Below are positions 25,783 through 34,567 of a stretch of DNA of 64,000 nucleotides, in pieces (position 1 is the first letter of the stretch; every line of letters starts with the position of its first letter). Source of the stretch: Pantoea agglomerans (lineage in GTDB: Bacteria; Pseudomonadota; Gammaproteobacteria; Enterobacterales; Enterobacteriaceae); the NCBI RefSeq assembly GCF_021397715.1, contig NZ_CP090208.1:124001-188000 (forward strand), given 5' to 3'. A model generated the notes under the pieces. The model was not told the origin of the DNA, did no database searches, and saw only the letters and a list, made by a program, of their open reading frames with translations. The translations under genes were made by a program, and so were the position numbers.

Positions 25783-27126
25783 TTAATCCCTGGCTGAAAG
25801 CGCGCGGCGTGGTGTCAGGCGAAACGCCTGTCTGACATCCCGTACCTTCTCGCCACGGCCTACCGCCAGCGCAAACAGTACCCCGCCGACGATGGAGAAC
25901 AGCCCCATCACGCCCCAGGCCAGCGTCATGTCGCTGCCGCCGCCCAGATGTTTAAGATATCCGGCGACCAGCGGCCCGCCAAACTGGCCGATAAAATTAC
26001 TGCATCCTCCGACAAACGCCACCGCAGGCACCGCTTTGCGGGTAGGCAGGATTTCCGTCAGCCGCACGTAAACCAGCGGCACCAGCATCTTCATGGTCAG
26101 TCCGACAAACATGAACAGCGCAATCTGCAACCAGTAGTAAGAGAGCGGAACAAACGCCGCGGCTGATAAGGCGATACCACACAATACGGTTGGGATGGCG
26201 GCGTGCAGTCGCCGTTCCTGGTTATAGCGGTCTGAACGGCGGGTGATATACCAGATGCCAACCATGGTCATCAGGAACGGCAGGCCACTGATTAAGCCGA
26301 CCATAAATTCACTCAGCGTGCCGTAACCTTTCAGGGCCGTGGGCAGCCAGAGCGTAAAGCCGTACGCCAGCATACTGTGCAGCGAATAGCCAATCAGCAT
26401 CAGCCAGAGCGCCGGTATTTTCAGGATGGTCCACCAGGGATCAGATTTCTCCTGCACATAATCTGACTGCTCCGCCGCCAGCGTTTTCTGCAATTGATCC
26501 CGATCTTCACTGCTGAGCCAGCGTGCGGCCTGGATACTTTTAGGCACCAGATAAAACCAGATGAGGCAGAACAGCCAGGCGGGCACGCCTTCAATAATCA
26601 TCATTACGCGCCAGTTATGGTGTGCCAGGATCCAGCCGGAAATCGGACCGGCCAGAAAGGCGCCCGCGCCCAGACTAAGGTTCCAGATACCAAAAGCACG
26701 TCCACGTTCCCGCTTGATAAACCACTGAGCCAGGAACATCGCCGTTGCTGCCTGAATAGGGCCTTCCGTCACGCCCAGCAAAAAGCGAATCGCCACCAGT
26801 TCACTGAAGTTACGCGTCAGCCCGGTCAGCATGGCACAGGCACCAAAAAGGAACAGGCTGATACCGATGACGCGTCGCGAGCCAAAGCGCAGCGCCAGCC
26901 AGCCCGCAGTAAACTGCGTCGCCACATAGCCCCACGCAAAAGCACCGCCCAGCCAGCCCGCTTCAACGGCGCTCAGCCCCATTTCAGCGGTAATATGCGG
27001 CAGCGCCATGCCGATATTGACACGATCAAAAAACGATATGGTGTACATGATAAATACGGCGGGTAATATTATTGTCCAGCGTTTCTTTCCGATAAGTGCA
27101 TTATCCTTAAAAGCATTATCACTCAT
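25783..27126 (-). CDS. MFS transporter, anion:cation symporter (ACS) family
   Basis: 447 residues with 12 helices. Signatures of the ACS/phthalate-permease branch are clear: FFDRVNIGMALPHI in helix 1, the WLGGAFAWGYVATQF segment and RFLLGVTEGPIQAATAMFLAQWF. Members import organic acids such as tartrate, galactonate or glucarate with protons. It lies about 400 bases beyond the tartrate-dehydratase-like gene on the same strand, so D-tartrate or another sugar acid is a plausible substrate. GAGGACATTAAC precedes the ATG. Confidence 0.9.
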   Translation of the reverse strand: MSDNAFKDNALIGKKRWTIILPAVFIMYTISFFDRVNIGMALPHITAEMGLSAVEAGWLGGAFAWGYVATQFTAGWLALRFGSRRVIGISLFLFGACAMLTGLTRNFSELVAIRFLLGVTEGPIQAATAMFLAQWFIKRERGRAFGIWNLSLGAGAFLAGPISGWILAHHNWRVMMIIEGVPAWLFCLIWFYLVPKSIQAARWLSSEDRDQLQKTLAAEQSDYVQEKSDPWWTILKIPALWLMLIGYSLHSMLAYGFTLWLPTALKGYGTLSEFMVGLISGLPFLMTMVGIWYITRRSDRYNQERRLHAAIPTVLCGIALSAAAFVPLSYYWLQIALFMFVGLTMKMLVPLVYVRLTEILPTRKAVPAVAFVGGCSNFIGQFGGPLVAGYLKHLGGGSDMTLAWGVMGLFSIVGGVLFALAVGRGEKVRDVRQAFRLTPRRALSARD

Positions 27127-27529
27127 GTTAATGTCCTCGTCTGGAGCAGATGTAGGGGAGAGGAAAAGGTGATTAGTTATCCTTTTTAAATAACAGCAAC
27201 TTTATTTTTTGTATGATTATTTTATGGCGGGTTATGCAACCCAGGCCGGTCGATGTCACCTGAATCGCCCGCCAGATAGTAATAAAAGCGATTTATATTC
27301 AGTTAATTATAAATAGAACGTAATTTATTCTTTTCCGTGTCGATAATTCCCCGCCGAGAATAAACAGTGCACAGCAAATACTCGTCACGATCGCAACAAG
27401 ATAATGTTTGTTCTGGTAAAGAAAGCGATTCAGGAGAATGTCATACCCGCCGGAATATATCGCTTATTTACGCAACGCCCCTTTCAGAATAAAGGGGCGT
27501 ATCCGGCATCACCACAGCGATATCGGGAC
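27127..27529. other. Intergenic region between tartrate-dehydratase-like and permease genes
   Basis: About 400 bases, both neighbours minus strand. It holds the terminator hairpin at 27475-27500 and presumably the permease promoter in the AT-rich part around 27170-27330. No gene seen. Confidence 0.5.
27475..27500 (-). terminator. Hairpin after tartrate-dehydratase-like gene
   Basis: Perfect 10-bp stem ACGCCCCTTT / AAAGGGGCGT with a 6-base loop, 30 bases after the minus-strand stop. Only a weak T run follows, so it may be a partial terminator that sets different levels of dehydratase and permease. Confidence 0.6.
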
Positions 27530-28693
27530 TTATTCAGCCAGCGCCCGCATCTCTTTAATCAGATCCGATTTACCTTCAAACCCGATACCCGGCAGTTCAG
27601 GCATAATAATGTGCCCCTCTTCCACCTTCACCGAGTCCGGGAAGCCGCCGTAGGGCTGGAACAGATCCGGATAGCTTTCATTACCGCCCAGGCCAAGACC
27701 CGCAGCGATGTTCAGCGACATCTGATGACCGCCGTGTGGGATACAGCGTGAGGGTGACCAGCCAAACTGTTGCAGCACGTCCAGAGTGCGCAGATATTCG
27801 ACCAGGCCATAAGAGAGCGCACAGTCAAACTGCAGATAATCGCGATCCGGCCGCATACCGCCGTAGCGCAGCAGGTTACGCGCATCCTGATGGGAGAACA
27901 GGTTTTCACCGGTCGCCATCGGGCCTGGATAAAATTCTGACAGCGACGCCTGCAGAGCATAATCCAGCGGATCGCCCGCTTCTTCATACCAGAAGAGCGG
28001 ATATTCCCGCAGCATTCTGGCGTAGGCGATAGCGGTTTCCAGATCGAAACGACCATTGGCATCCACCGCGAGACGCGCTTCGCTGCCGATTTCGTCCAGC
28101 ACTGCTTCAATACGACGGCGATCTTCGTCCAGCGAGGCACCGCCGATCTTCATTTTTACCACGTTATAGCCGCGATTCAGGTAGCCGCGCATCTCCTGCC
28201 GCAGGGCGCTCATATCCTTGCCGGGATAATAGTAACCGCCAGCCGCATAGACAAATACGCGCGGGTTGGCTTCCACCCCTTTCATTTCTGCCAGCAGGCG
28301 AAACAACGGCTTGTTGGCGATTTTTGCCGTGGCATCCCAGATCGCCATGTCCAGTGTGCCCACGGCGACGGAACGCTCGCCATGACCGCCCGGCTTCTCG
28401 TTGCTCATCATGACGTCCCAGATTTTATGCGGGTCCAGGTTGTCGCCTTTGGCATTCAGCAGGCTTTCCTGCTCCGCTTCCAGAATACGATTGCGGAAGC
28501 GCTCACGGATCAGGCCACCCTGACCGTAACGGCCATTAGAGTTAAAGCCATATCCCACTATGCGACGGCCGTCGACTTCGACATCAGTCACCACGGCAAC
28601 CAGGCTGGCCGTCATTTTGCTGAAGTCGATATAGGCATTACGAATCGGTGAGGCAATGGGTTGGGTGATTTCTACTACATCCAGAATACGCAT
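27530..28693 (-). CDS. tarD: D(-)-tartrate dehydratase-like enolase-superfamily enzyme
   Basis: 387 residues from the ATG at 28693 (GGAG six bases upstream); the longer frame starts with TTG. Enolase-superfamily residues are visible: the K-x-K pair in VVKMKIGG, metal ligands in LAVDANGRFD, YEEAGDP and TGENLFSHQ, and the His base in PSRCIPHGGHQMS. GENLFSHQDARNLLRYGG and the overall length fit characterised TarD, which removes water from D-tartrate to give oxaloacetate. It is divergent from a LysR gene and precedes an ACS permease. A related sugar-acid substrate is possible. Confidence 0.82.
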   Translation of the reverse strand: MRILDVVEITQPIASPIRNAYIDFSKMTASLVAVVTDVEVDGRRIVGYGFNSNGRYGQGGLIRERFRNRILEAEQESLLNAKGDNLDPHKIWDVMMSNEKPGGHGERSVAVGTLDMAIWDATAKIANKPLFRLLAEMKGVEANPRVFVYAAGGYYYPGKDMSALRQEMRGYLNRGYNVVKMKIGGASLDEDRRRIEAVLDEIGSEARLAVDANGRFDLETAIAYARMLREYPLFWYEEAGDPLDYALQASLSEFYPGPMATGENLFSHQDARNLLRYGGMRPDRDYLQFDCALSYGLVEYLRTLDVLQQFGWSPSRCIPHGGHQMSLNIAAGLGLGGNESYPDLFQPYGGFPDSVKVEEGHIIMPELPGIGFEGKSDLIKEMRALAE

Positions 28694-28874
28694 ATTTTCT
28701 CCGGCAATTTTCGTCAACGATCATTACGCACGACGACCTGCAGTCAATACTGGCTCATGCCGGTTGTTTATTGGCATAATGCATCAGCGTCACGTTCAGG
28801 GACGTCAGTGTCTTGTCTGAACTCATCCTAAGCAGTAACGTGCTTTCGTTCTAATGCCAAAGAGGCAGGCTGTA

Positions 28875-29801
28875 ATGCAAAATCGGCATCACCTTGAGTT
28901 AACCTGGCTTGAAGACTGCGTTGCACTGGCGCAGACGCTGAATTTCTCCCGCGCGGCCGCTTCACGATATGTGACGCAGCCAGCATTCAGCCGCAGGATT
29001 GCTTCGCTGGAAGAGTGGCTTGGCACGCCGATTTTTGAGAGAAACCGGCGTGGCGTCAGCCTGACGCGTGCTGGCGAGATTTTCGTCACGCAGATCCCGG
29101 AACTGATTCGCGCGCTCTACACCCTGAGAAGCGAAACCATTGAGGCGGCAGGTGAAACCCGACCTGACGTGGTTTTTTCCGCGACGCACTCCCTGTCGTT
29201 TTCATTTTTTCCGGCGCTGATGCGCAACAATGAGAAGATTGCCCGCTTCGGCTCCTTTCGCCTGTTATCTGATACGCTGAGCGCCTGTGAGCGGATGATA
29301 GAAAAAGGAGACGCGCAGTTTCTGCTCTGCTATTACCATCCTCATATGCACATCAACCTCGATCAGTCGAAATACCTGAGCGTCCGGCTGGGACGGGAAA
29401 CCCTGCTCCCCTATTCAAAATGCGATCCCCTCACCCGGCAGCCGCTCTGGCAGGCTTCGGGCGGGAAAAAGTATCCGTTCCTGACCTACTCGGCGGAGTC
29501 CGGCCTTGGCCGGATCCTGTCCAATACCTCACAGGTAAACCGGGCCAGACGAGGCATGGATATCGCGTTTACCGCCGATCTTGCCGCGACATTACTGGCG
29601 ATGGTCCGGGCGGGAGATGGCATCGCCTGGCTGCCGGAAACGCTGGCAGCGCCGGATGTGGATGCCGGCAACCTCGCCGTTGCGGCGGAGAAAGAGAGCG
29701 CACTCTGGTTGCCGATTGATATCCGGCTGTTCCGGCCAGCGGCCAGGATGTCGCGGGCGGTAGAGGAGTTGTGGGCGATATTTGTCGATGAACAGATTTA
29801 G
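28875..29801 (+). CDS. LysR-family regulator of the tartrate-dehydratase-like locus
   Basis: 308 residues from the ATG at 28875, with AGGC upstream; an earlier ATG at 28854 lacks a site. The winged helix is clear (LTWLEDCVALAQTLNFSRAA, then YVTQPAFSRRIASLEEWLG). It diverges from the dehydratase gene across about 180 bases, so it probably senses tartrate or a related acid and activates dehydratase and permease. A terminator-like hairpin with six T residues follows. Confidence 0.88.
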   Translation: MQNRHHLELTWLEDCVALAQTLNFSRAAASRYVTQPAFSRRIASLEEWLGTPIFERNRRGVSLTRAGEIFVTQIPELIRALYTLRSETIEAAGETRPDVVFSATHSLSFSFFPALMRNNEKIARFGSFRLLSDTLSACERMIEKGDAQFLLCYYHPHMHINLDQSKYLSVRLGRETLLPYSKCDPLTRQPLWQASGGKKYPFLTYSAESGLGRILSNTSQVNRARRGMDIAFTADLAATLLAMVRAGDGIAWLPETLAAPDVDAGNLAVAAEKESALWLPIDIRLFRPAARMSRAVEELWAIFVDEQI

Positions 29802-29839
29802 GCCAGCCGATGATTTGATCGCTGCCGGCACAGACCTTC

Positions 29840-29866
29840 ATGCCAGGCCGATGCGGCATCTTTTTT
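29840..29866 (+). terminator. Terminator after LysR gene
   Basis: Short stem ATGCC / GGCAT followed by C and six T residues, about 40 bases after the stop. Confidence 0.55.
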
Positions 29867-30197
29867 ATTGCGGCCGGAGCGCTACCGTCCTGTTAGCGTC
29901 GGAGTGGATCATCCGCGCGTGGAGGCAAAACGGCTCAGGGAGGGGTGACAGGCCGACTTGCCTTCGCTGATTGAGAAAAACGGCTGTGAGCCGGAAATAA
30001 CCCGCCGCTCAGACCCGCTTATGCTTATCTCCGGGGAATATGCCGCATCCGCTCACTCAAACCAGGCAGCTATCGGCGGCGCTATTTTTACTGAGCAGGC
30101 CGAACGTGTTCTGCTTATAACGCACAGCGATCTGTCTCGTTTATTACCTCTTCGCAGCGCTGGCACCCGTTATCCGCCAGCGATGCCCTTACGGCTA
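29867..30197. other. Intergenic region without recognisable gene
   Basis: About 330 bases between the LysR terminator and yajD (convergent). An 89-codon frame at 29958-30227 overlaps the yajD 3' end, has no ribosome site and no family pattern. I see nothing supportable here. Confidence 0.45.
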
Positions 30198-30545
30198 TTA
30201 TTTCTTTTTCGTCAGCATCGACTTTAAATCGGCGAACGGGTTGTAAGTGGCTGCGCCGACGTCATCCTGTGCATCTTCACCTGCCACCACCCGGGTACCG
30301 TAAAGATCGGCTTCGGTGTATTTAGAGTGCTCATGGTCGTGACAATAAAGGCACAATAACTCCCAGTTGCTGCCATCTTCCGGGTTATTGGTGTGGTCGT
30401 GGTCGATATGGTGAACCGTTAATTCGCGCAGGTTCGAATAGACAAATTCCCGTGAGCAGCGTCCACACACCCACGGATAGATTTTTAATGCTTTTTCACG
30501 GTAGCCGCTTTCCAGCCGCGAATAGTTTTTTGGGATCAGTGCCAT
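30198..30545 (-). CDS. yajD: YajD-family HNH nuclease
   Basis: 115 residues matching E. coli YajD: PWVCGRCSREF (zinc Cys pair), LTVHHIDHDHTNNPEDGSNWELLCLYCHDHEHSKY with the HNH His/Asn residues and the second CxxC. A metal-dependent nuclease fold; the natural role of YajD is not established. It converges on the LysR gene across a gene-free gap. Confidence 0.93.
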   Translation of the reverse strand: MALIPKNYSRLESGYREKALKIYPWVCGRCSREFVYSNLRELTVHHIDHDHTNNPEDGSNWELLCLYCHDHEHSKYTEADLYGTRVVAGEDAQDDVGAATYNPFADLKSMLTKKK

Positions 30546-30741
30546 TGCCGATGTTACCTGTGATGAAGTGATAATCCTGCCTTTGATATCAGCAGGCCAG
30601 TCTGCTAAACAGGGTACATCAAGTCAGAAATTATGTCCGCATTTCGCAGCAGCGGAGCGAAGATGAGATGGCTCCGCCTGACTCTGCGCCGTCTGAGCAC
30701 TGCCCTCTCAGCATCTTTTTTTAATAACAGAAGGAGGAAGC

Positions 30742-31281
30742 ATGACGCCATTGATTGAAACGACCCGGCTGATCCTGAAACCTCTTGAGCGTAGTGACGC
30801 CGGGGCTATTCAGGCAGTTTTCCCGCAGTGGGAAATTGTGCGCTATCTGACCGCGGCGGTGCCCTGGCCCTATCCTGAAGGTGCCGCACAGCATTACGTC
30901 GACAATGTGGCCTTACCGGCCATCGCGCAGGGACAGGGATGGAGCTGGACCCTCCGGCGTCGGGAAAATCCTGATGAACTGATCGGCCTGATCGAGTTGC
31001 GTGATGTCGAAAATGATAACCGCGGTTTCTGGCTGGTGCCGGAATGGCAGAGGAATGGCTTTATGACGGAAGCCTGTCAGGCCGTCAACGATTTCTGGTT
31101 CAAGACGCTGGGCCGGGAGGTGATGAGAGTGCCGAAAGCAGCGATAAACGAAGGTTCCGTCATGATCTCACGTCATTCCGGGATGCGGCTCATTCAGACC
31201 GGCAAAAAAGAGTATGTTGCAGGTCTGCTTGATTATCAGCTGTGGGAAATAACCCGTGAAGAGTGGTGCCAAAGGCAATAG
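30742..31281 (+). CDS. GNAT-family N-acetyltransferase (RimJ/RimL-like)
   Basis: 179 residues with the acetyl-CoA fold of the RimJ-type GNATs: N-terminal IETTRLILKPLERSDAGAI, the central strand GLIELRDVENDNRGFWLVPEWQRNGFMTEA (the CoA-binding loop is the R/Q-x-x-G-like WQRNGF), and NEGSVMISRHSGMRLIQTGKKEY. Target may be a protein N-terminus or a small molecule. GGAGGAAGC precedes the ATG. It stands alone. Confidence 0.9.
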   Translation: MTPLIETTRLILKPLERSDAGAIQAVFPQWEIVRYLTAAVPWPYPEGAAQHYVDNVALPAIAQGQGWSWTLRRRENPDELIGLIELRDVENDNRGFWLVPEWQRNGFMTEACQAVNDFWFKTLGREVMRVPKAAINEGSVMISRHSGMRLIQTGKKEYVAGLLDYQLWEITREEWCQRQ

Positions 31282-31463
31282 TTCTGCCTTTTCTCCTCTG
31301 CGCCCTACGGGTGGCAGGCACAGCAGAGTTAGCGACGCAGGGTGGCGCTGAATGCATTAATCGCGGTTTATCAGCCCGCCTCAACGCTGACCGCGGACCT
31401 CATCCGCTTCCCCCTCAGCCGCCTCATCCTCCCAGACGTCACCTGCTCGCGTTAACGGCAGCC

Positions 31464-32435
31464 TTAATGCTGTGACTGTTTAAAATCCTGCATCAGGTCA
31501 GAAACAATCTCCGCCGCCGGACGAATGGATTTGATCACGGAAATACCGGTACCGGTGGAGACGATGCCCTGGTCAAAATTGCCAAGCCTCATGGCCTGCC
31601 ACAGTGAGTGGTAACCGTTCATCGCCTTAAACATGGCTTCACGATCGGTGCCCTGCGCGTCCAGTTCCGCCAGCGCAGGACTCAGATCGGTCGGTAAGGT
31701 ACGGTAATAAGCTGGCAGCGTGCGGAACAGCAGCAAATCCTCCGCCGTGGAGTCGACAATCAGGCGTTTGACCTTGTCAGCAGCGGGATTCTCTTCCGCC
31801 GTCAAAAACAGGCTACCCGCATAAACACCCTCCGCGCCAAGAGCCAGTGCAGCACGCACGCCGCGGACATCGCCAATACCGCCCGCCGCGATGACCGGAA
31901 CGTTGACGCTATCCGCGATCATCGGAACGATGCTGAAGGTCCCGATTACCCGGCTCGGCACGGTGCCCCCTTCGTCAAAGCCGGTGGCGATGATGATGTC
32001 CGCTCCTAATCGCTCGGCCTCTTTTGAATTTGCAACCGTGGGCGTCAGCGCGCGATAAAGAATTTTAATGCCGTGGCTTTTTAAGAAATCAAAAATTTCA
32101 GCTTCCAGCAGCTCATTGATCAGCACCACTTCCACGCCTTCTTCAACCAGCATTTCTGCGGTGGGCCGCCAGAACCCCATATCCGGGCCGTTGAGCACGG
32201 TAGTGGCAAAGGGTTTGCTGGTCAGCTTTTTAACTTTTCTGATCTCTTCCCGCATGCGATCCAGTGCCACATAACGCGAGCCCGGCAGGGTTTCCTGTCC
32301 GGCGTGAGGCCCGAGCGTACCCAGCCCGCCAGCATTGGAAACCGCAGCAACCAGTTCCGCATTGGTCAGGAAATACAACGGTGCCTGAATAAGGGGAAAG
32401 CGAATTTTCAGGATTTGAGTGACACGGTTATTCAT
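31464..32435 (-). CDS. Nitronate monooxygenase-family flavoprotein
   Basis: 323 residues with the FMN-binding TIM barrel of the NMO/FabK group: PLIQAPLYFLTNAELVAAVSNAGGLGTLG, GADIIIATGFDEGG (phosphate region with the conserved G-x-D-E-G-G) and VIAAGGIGDVRGVRAALALGAEGV. It oxidises nitronates or reduces an enoyl group; nitronate detoxification is the usual annotation. AGGAGCAAAA precedes the ATG. It diverges from a LysR gene across about 100 bases. Confidence 0.9.
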   Translation of the reverse strand: MNNRVTQILKIRFPLIQAPLYFLTNAELVAAVSNAGGLGTLGPHAGQETLPGSRYVALDRMREEIRKVKKLTSKPFATTVLNGPDMGFWRPTAEMLVEEGVEVVLINELLEAEIFDFLKSHGIKILYRALTPTVANSKEAERLGADIIIATGFDEGGTVPSRVIGTFSIVPMIADSVNVPVIAAGGIGDVRGVRAALALGAEGVYAGSLFLTAEENPAADKVKRLIVDSTAEDLLLFRTLPAYYRTLPTDLSPALAELDAQGTDREAMFKAMNGYHSLWQAMRLGNFDQGIVSTGTGISVIKSIRPAAEIVSDLMQDFKQSQH

Positions 32436-32537
32436 TTTTGCTCCTGCAGAAAAATTACACAGGCAAAATGTTACGCTTTACATAATGGAATGGAATCGCC
32501 AAAAATAGAAACCTGATGCCCATATATGGAAAGAACA

Positions 32538-33407
32538 ATGGATTTCAACGCAACGAAATTGTTCATTGCCGTGGTAAATGCCGGCAGCTTTTCTGCCGCC
32601 AGCGACAGGATGGGGATACCGATCTCCACGTTAAGCCGGAAAATTAATGAGCTTGAGCAGGCCCTGAATGTCCAGTTGCTGGAACGCTCACGACAAGGGG
32701 TTAAACCCACCCATCGGGGACAGCAATTTTTCGAGCAGGCCCGTCTGGGCGTCGAACTGCTGGAGGATGCGCAAAAGTCTGTCACCTCTGCCCACACGCT
32801 ACAGGGCAAATTGCGCCTCTCTGTTCCGCCTGAGTTCTCGCTTTGGTGGGATTTACTGATCGCATTTCAGCAACGTTATCCTGATATCACCCTGTTCTGT
32901 CACTCCAGCGAAAGGGTGGTTGATTTGTTCGAGGATGGCATCGATGTGGCGCTGAGAATGGGCGATTTAAAAACTGATGAAGTGATCGCTAAACCCGTCA
33001 TGAATATGGAAACGGTGTTTGTCGCCAGCCCAGCGTTGCTGGCGCGTCACGGTACGCCTGAGACGCTGGAAGAAATGGTCCGGCTTCCGATTGCCGCGTG
33101 GGAAACGCTGAATCGTGGTTTTTTTGAATGGAACGCGGGATCGGAAAAAGTAAAATACGCGCCCTTCTTTACCACCAATAATGTACAGGGATTACTGCAT
33201 TATGCGCTGCAGGGAATGGGTGTCGCAAAGCTGCTGAACATTTCCGTGCGGCCCTGGCTGGAAAGCGGTGAACTGATAGAGCTGTTACCGGGGATAGCCA
33301 CGCAAAGCCTCCCGCTGCATCTGGTCTATGCCCGCCATAAACATCCGTCAACCCTGGTGCGAGCCTATCTGGATTTTTGTACAGAATGGACGGAAAAGCT
33401 GAAGTAA
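32538..33407 (+). CDS. LysR-family transcriptional regulator
   Basis: 289 residues from the ATG at 32538 (GGAAAG upstream); an ATG four codons earlier is possible. N-terminal HTH: MDFNATKLFIAVVNAGSFSA, then GIPISTLSRKINELEQALN. The effector domain is of the AaeR/DmlR type (DGIDVALRMGDL). It diverges from the nitronate-monooxygenase-like gene, its probable target. Confidence 0.9.
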   Translation: MDFNATKLFIAVVNAGSFSAASDRMGIPISTLSRKINELEQALNVQLLERSRQGVKPTHRGQQFFEQARLGVELLEDAQKSVTSAHTLQGKLRLSVPPEFSLWWDLLIAFQQRYPDITLFCHSSERVVDLFEDGIDVALRMGDLKTDEVIAKPVMNMETVFVASPALLARHGTPETLEEMVRLPIAAWETLNRGFFEWNAGSEKVKYAPFFTTNNVQGLLHYALQGMGVAKLLNISVRPWLESGELIELLPGIATQSLPLHLVYARHKHPSTLVRAYLDFCTEWTEKLK

Positions 33408-33631
33408 GTGATAGCAAAATGCGGTGTTCCGATCTCTGCATGCTGAGTGATTACGATAACGACGATGGTGAGCAGGCATTGAAGCGGCGGCTGGTGAAAG
33501 CAATCCGTTTTGCAGAAGACCCGTTTAACCGCCGCTGAAAATGGCGCAGCTTCGCTTGAGCTCAGGCCGGAAGATCGCCGAAAACCGGCCGGATTAAACG
33601 GTCCGGACTGAGCCTGTTCAGATGGGGATGA

Positions 33632-33721
33632 CTTGCCGAGGATTTCCCGACGCACGATGTCCGCGCCCGCACTTAACGCGGCCAGTTTACCGCTGACGAC
33701 CTGAAGGGCCAGCGGCACCAT
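33632..33721 (-). pseudogene. 3' fragment of a second mesD-like methionine synthase gene
   Basis: On the minus strand this encodes GKLAALSAGADIVRREIL plus GK, the same residues as the C-terminus of the mesD gene at 48129-49160, and the DNA is closely similar over about 90 bases. The stop codon of the intact gene is replaced by a Ser codon here and the frame runs on. Upstream the similarity stops abruptly near 33724. It is a leftover of a duplication or recombination. Confidence 0.8.
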
Positions 33722-34567
33722 CCCGGAATCTCATCACCTTTCCAGCATGATTGCGGGCGCTGGCAAAAGGAAGTTGACGTACAGAGGTGAGAGAAATAAC
33801 CAGAGTTGCAATTTCGCGTGCAAATGCTGAGAAGCAGGTCTGGCCCATGCTCCTGTCATGCTCATTAAGCGGTCAGAAGTTGACTACTGTCTTTCATGGC
33901 GTCGACAGTGATACAGGCTTCGGGCGGAGGGAATATCGCGACGCTCTTTATTAGTCGGCATAGCGTGAAAAAGCAAATTAATTATTTTCAATGCTGGCAC
34001 TGCCTTATTTATTTGGCTTTACATCCCTCAGGTGTAAGTCATTAAACGGCTCAAGCCTGCTTAAAGCGTCTCACTAATGGAGAATCCATCGCAATGATGG
34101 CGAAAATCCTAAAATCCAACGCGCGTCAAAATATCTTAACGTATTGATATGAAAGTTTTTTTAGGAAATTTCCAGCTTCAGCGATTTCACATTCTAACAA
34201 AAAATCAAGTAGATACAGATAGATAGAGATATTCAGTTAAATGAAAACAACCAGATGGAGATAATTTGCATCGGATCAAAAAAATGGTTACTGGCTGCAC
34301 TGGTCCGTTAGTTTTAGGTTGATAACTCAAAAAAAATAGTTACTTTATTCATCAAAGTGTTAATAAAAATCGCTATGCCATTGGGCTATGTTGGAATCTG
34401 AAACTTTCCAGGCCCTTCCCCTTCCGGGTCTTTTTGTTTTGCTGCCAGAGATTAATTGAATTTTTTACAGGACCACTTGCCGTTTAAATGTCAGCGATCA
34501 AGAGATCACTGAAATATTTTATGACGCCTGTGTTCACCTGTCCTTAACCCTGTTTAAGAGAAAACTC
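33722..34567. other. Long AT-rich intergenic region upstream of the sulfatase locus
   Basis: About 845 bases between the mesD fragment and the FadL-like gene. It is AT-rich from 33960 to 34390, holds a terminator-like element at 34408-34438, and must contain the promoter of the FadL/sulfatase genes near 34450-34560. A small RNA ending at that terminator is possible but not demonstrable from sequence alone. Confidence 0.45.
34408..34438 (+). terminator. Terminator-like element in the gene-free region
   Basis: Short GC stem GGCCC / GGGTC (one G-U pair) followed by TTTTTGTTTTG. No annotated gene ends upstream within several hundred bases on this strand, so it may end an unannotated short RNA. 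Confidence 0.5.

Noticed and set aside
29958..30227. 89-codon plus-strand frame before yajD
   Set aside because: Overlaps the yajD 3' end antisense, no ribosome site, no motif.
34195..34235. Short AGATA-rich repeat as CRISPR or tandem repeat
   Set aside because: Only a few imperfect units in AT-rich promoter DNA; no spacer-repeat structure. No CRISPR array was found anywhere in the window.
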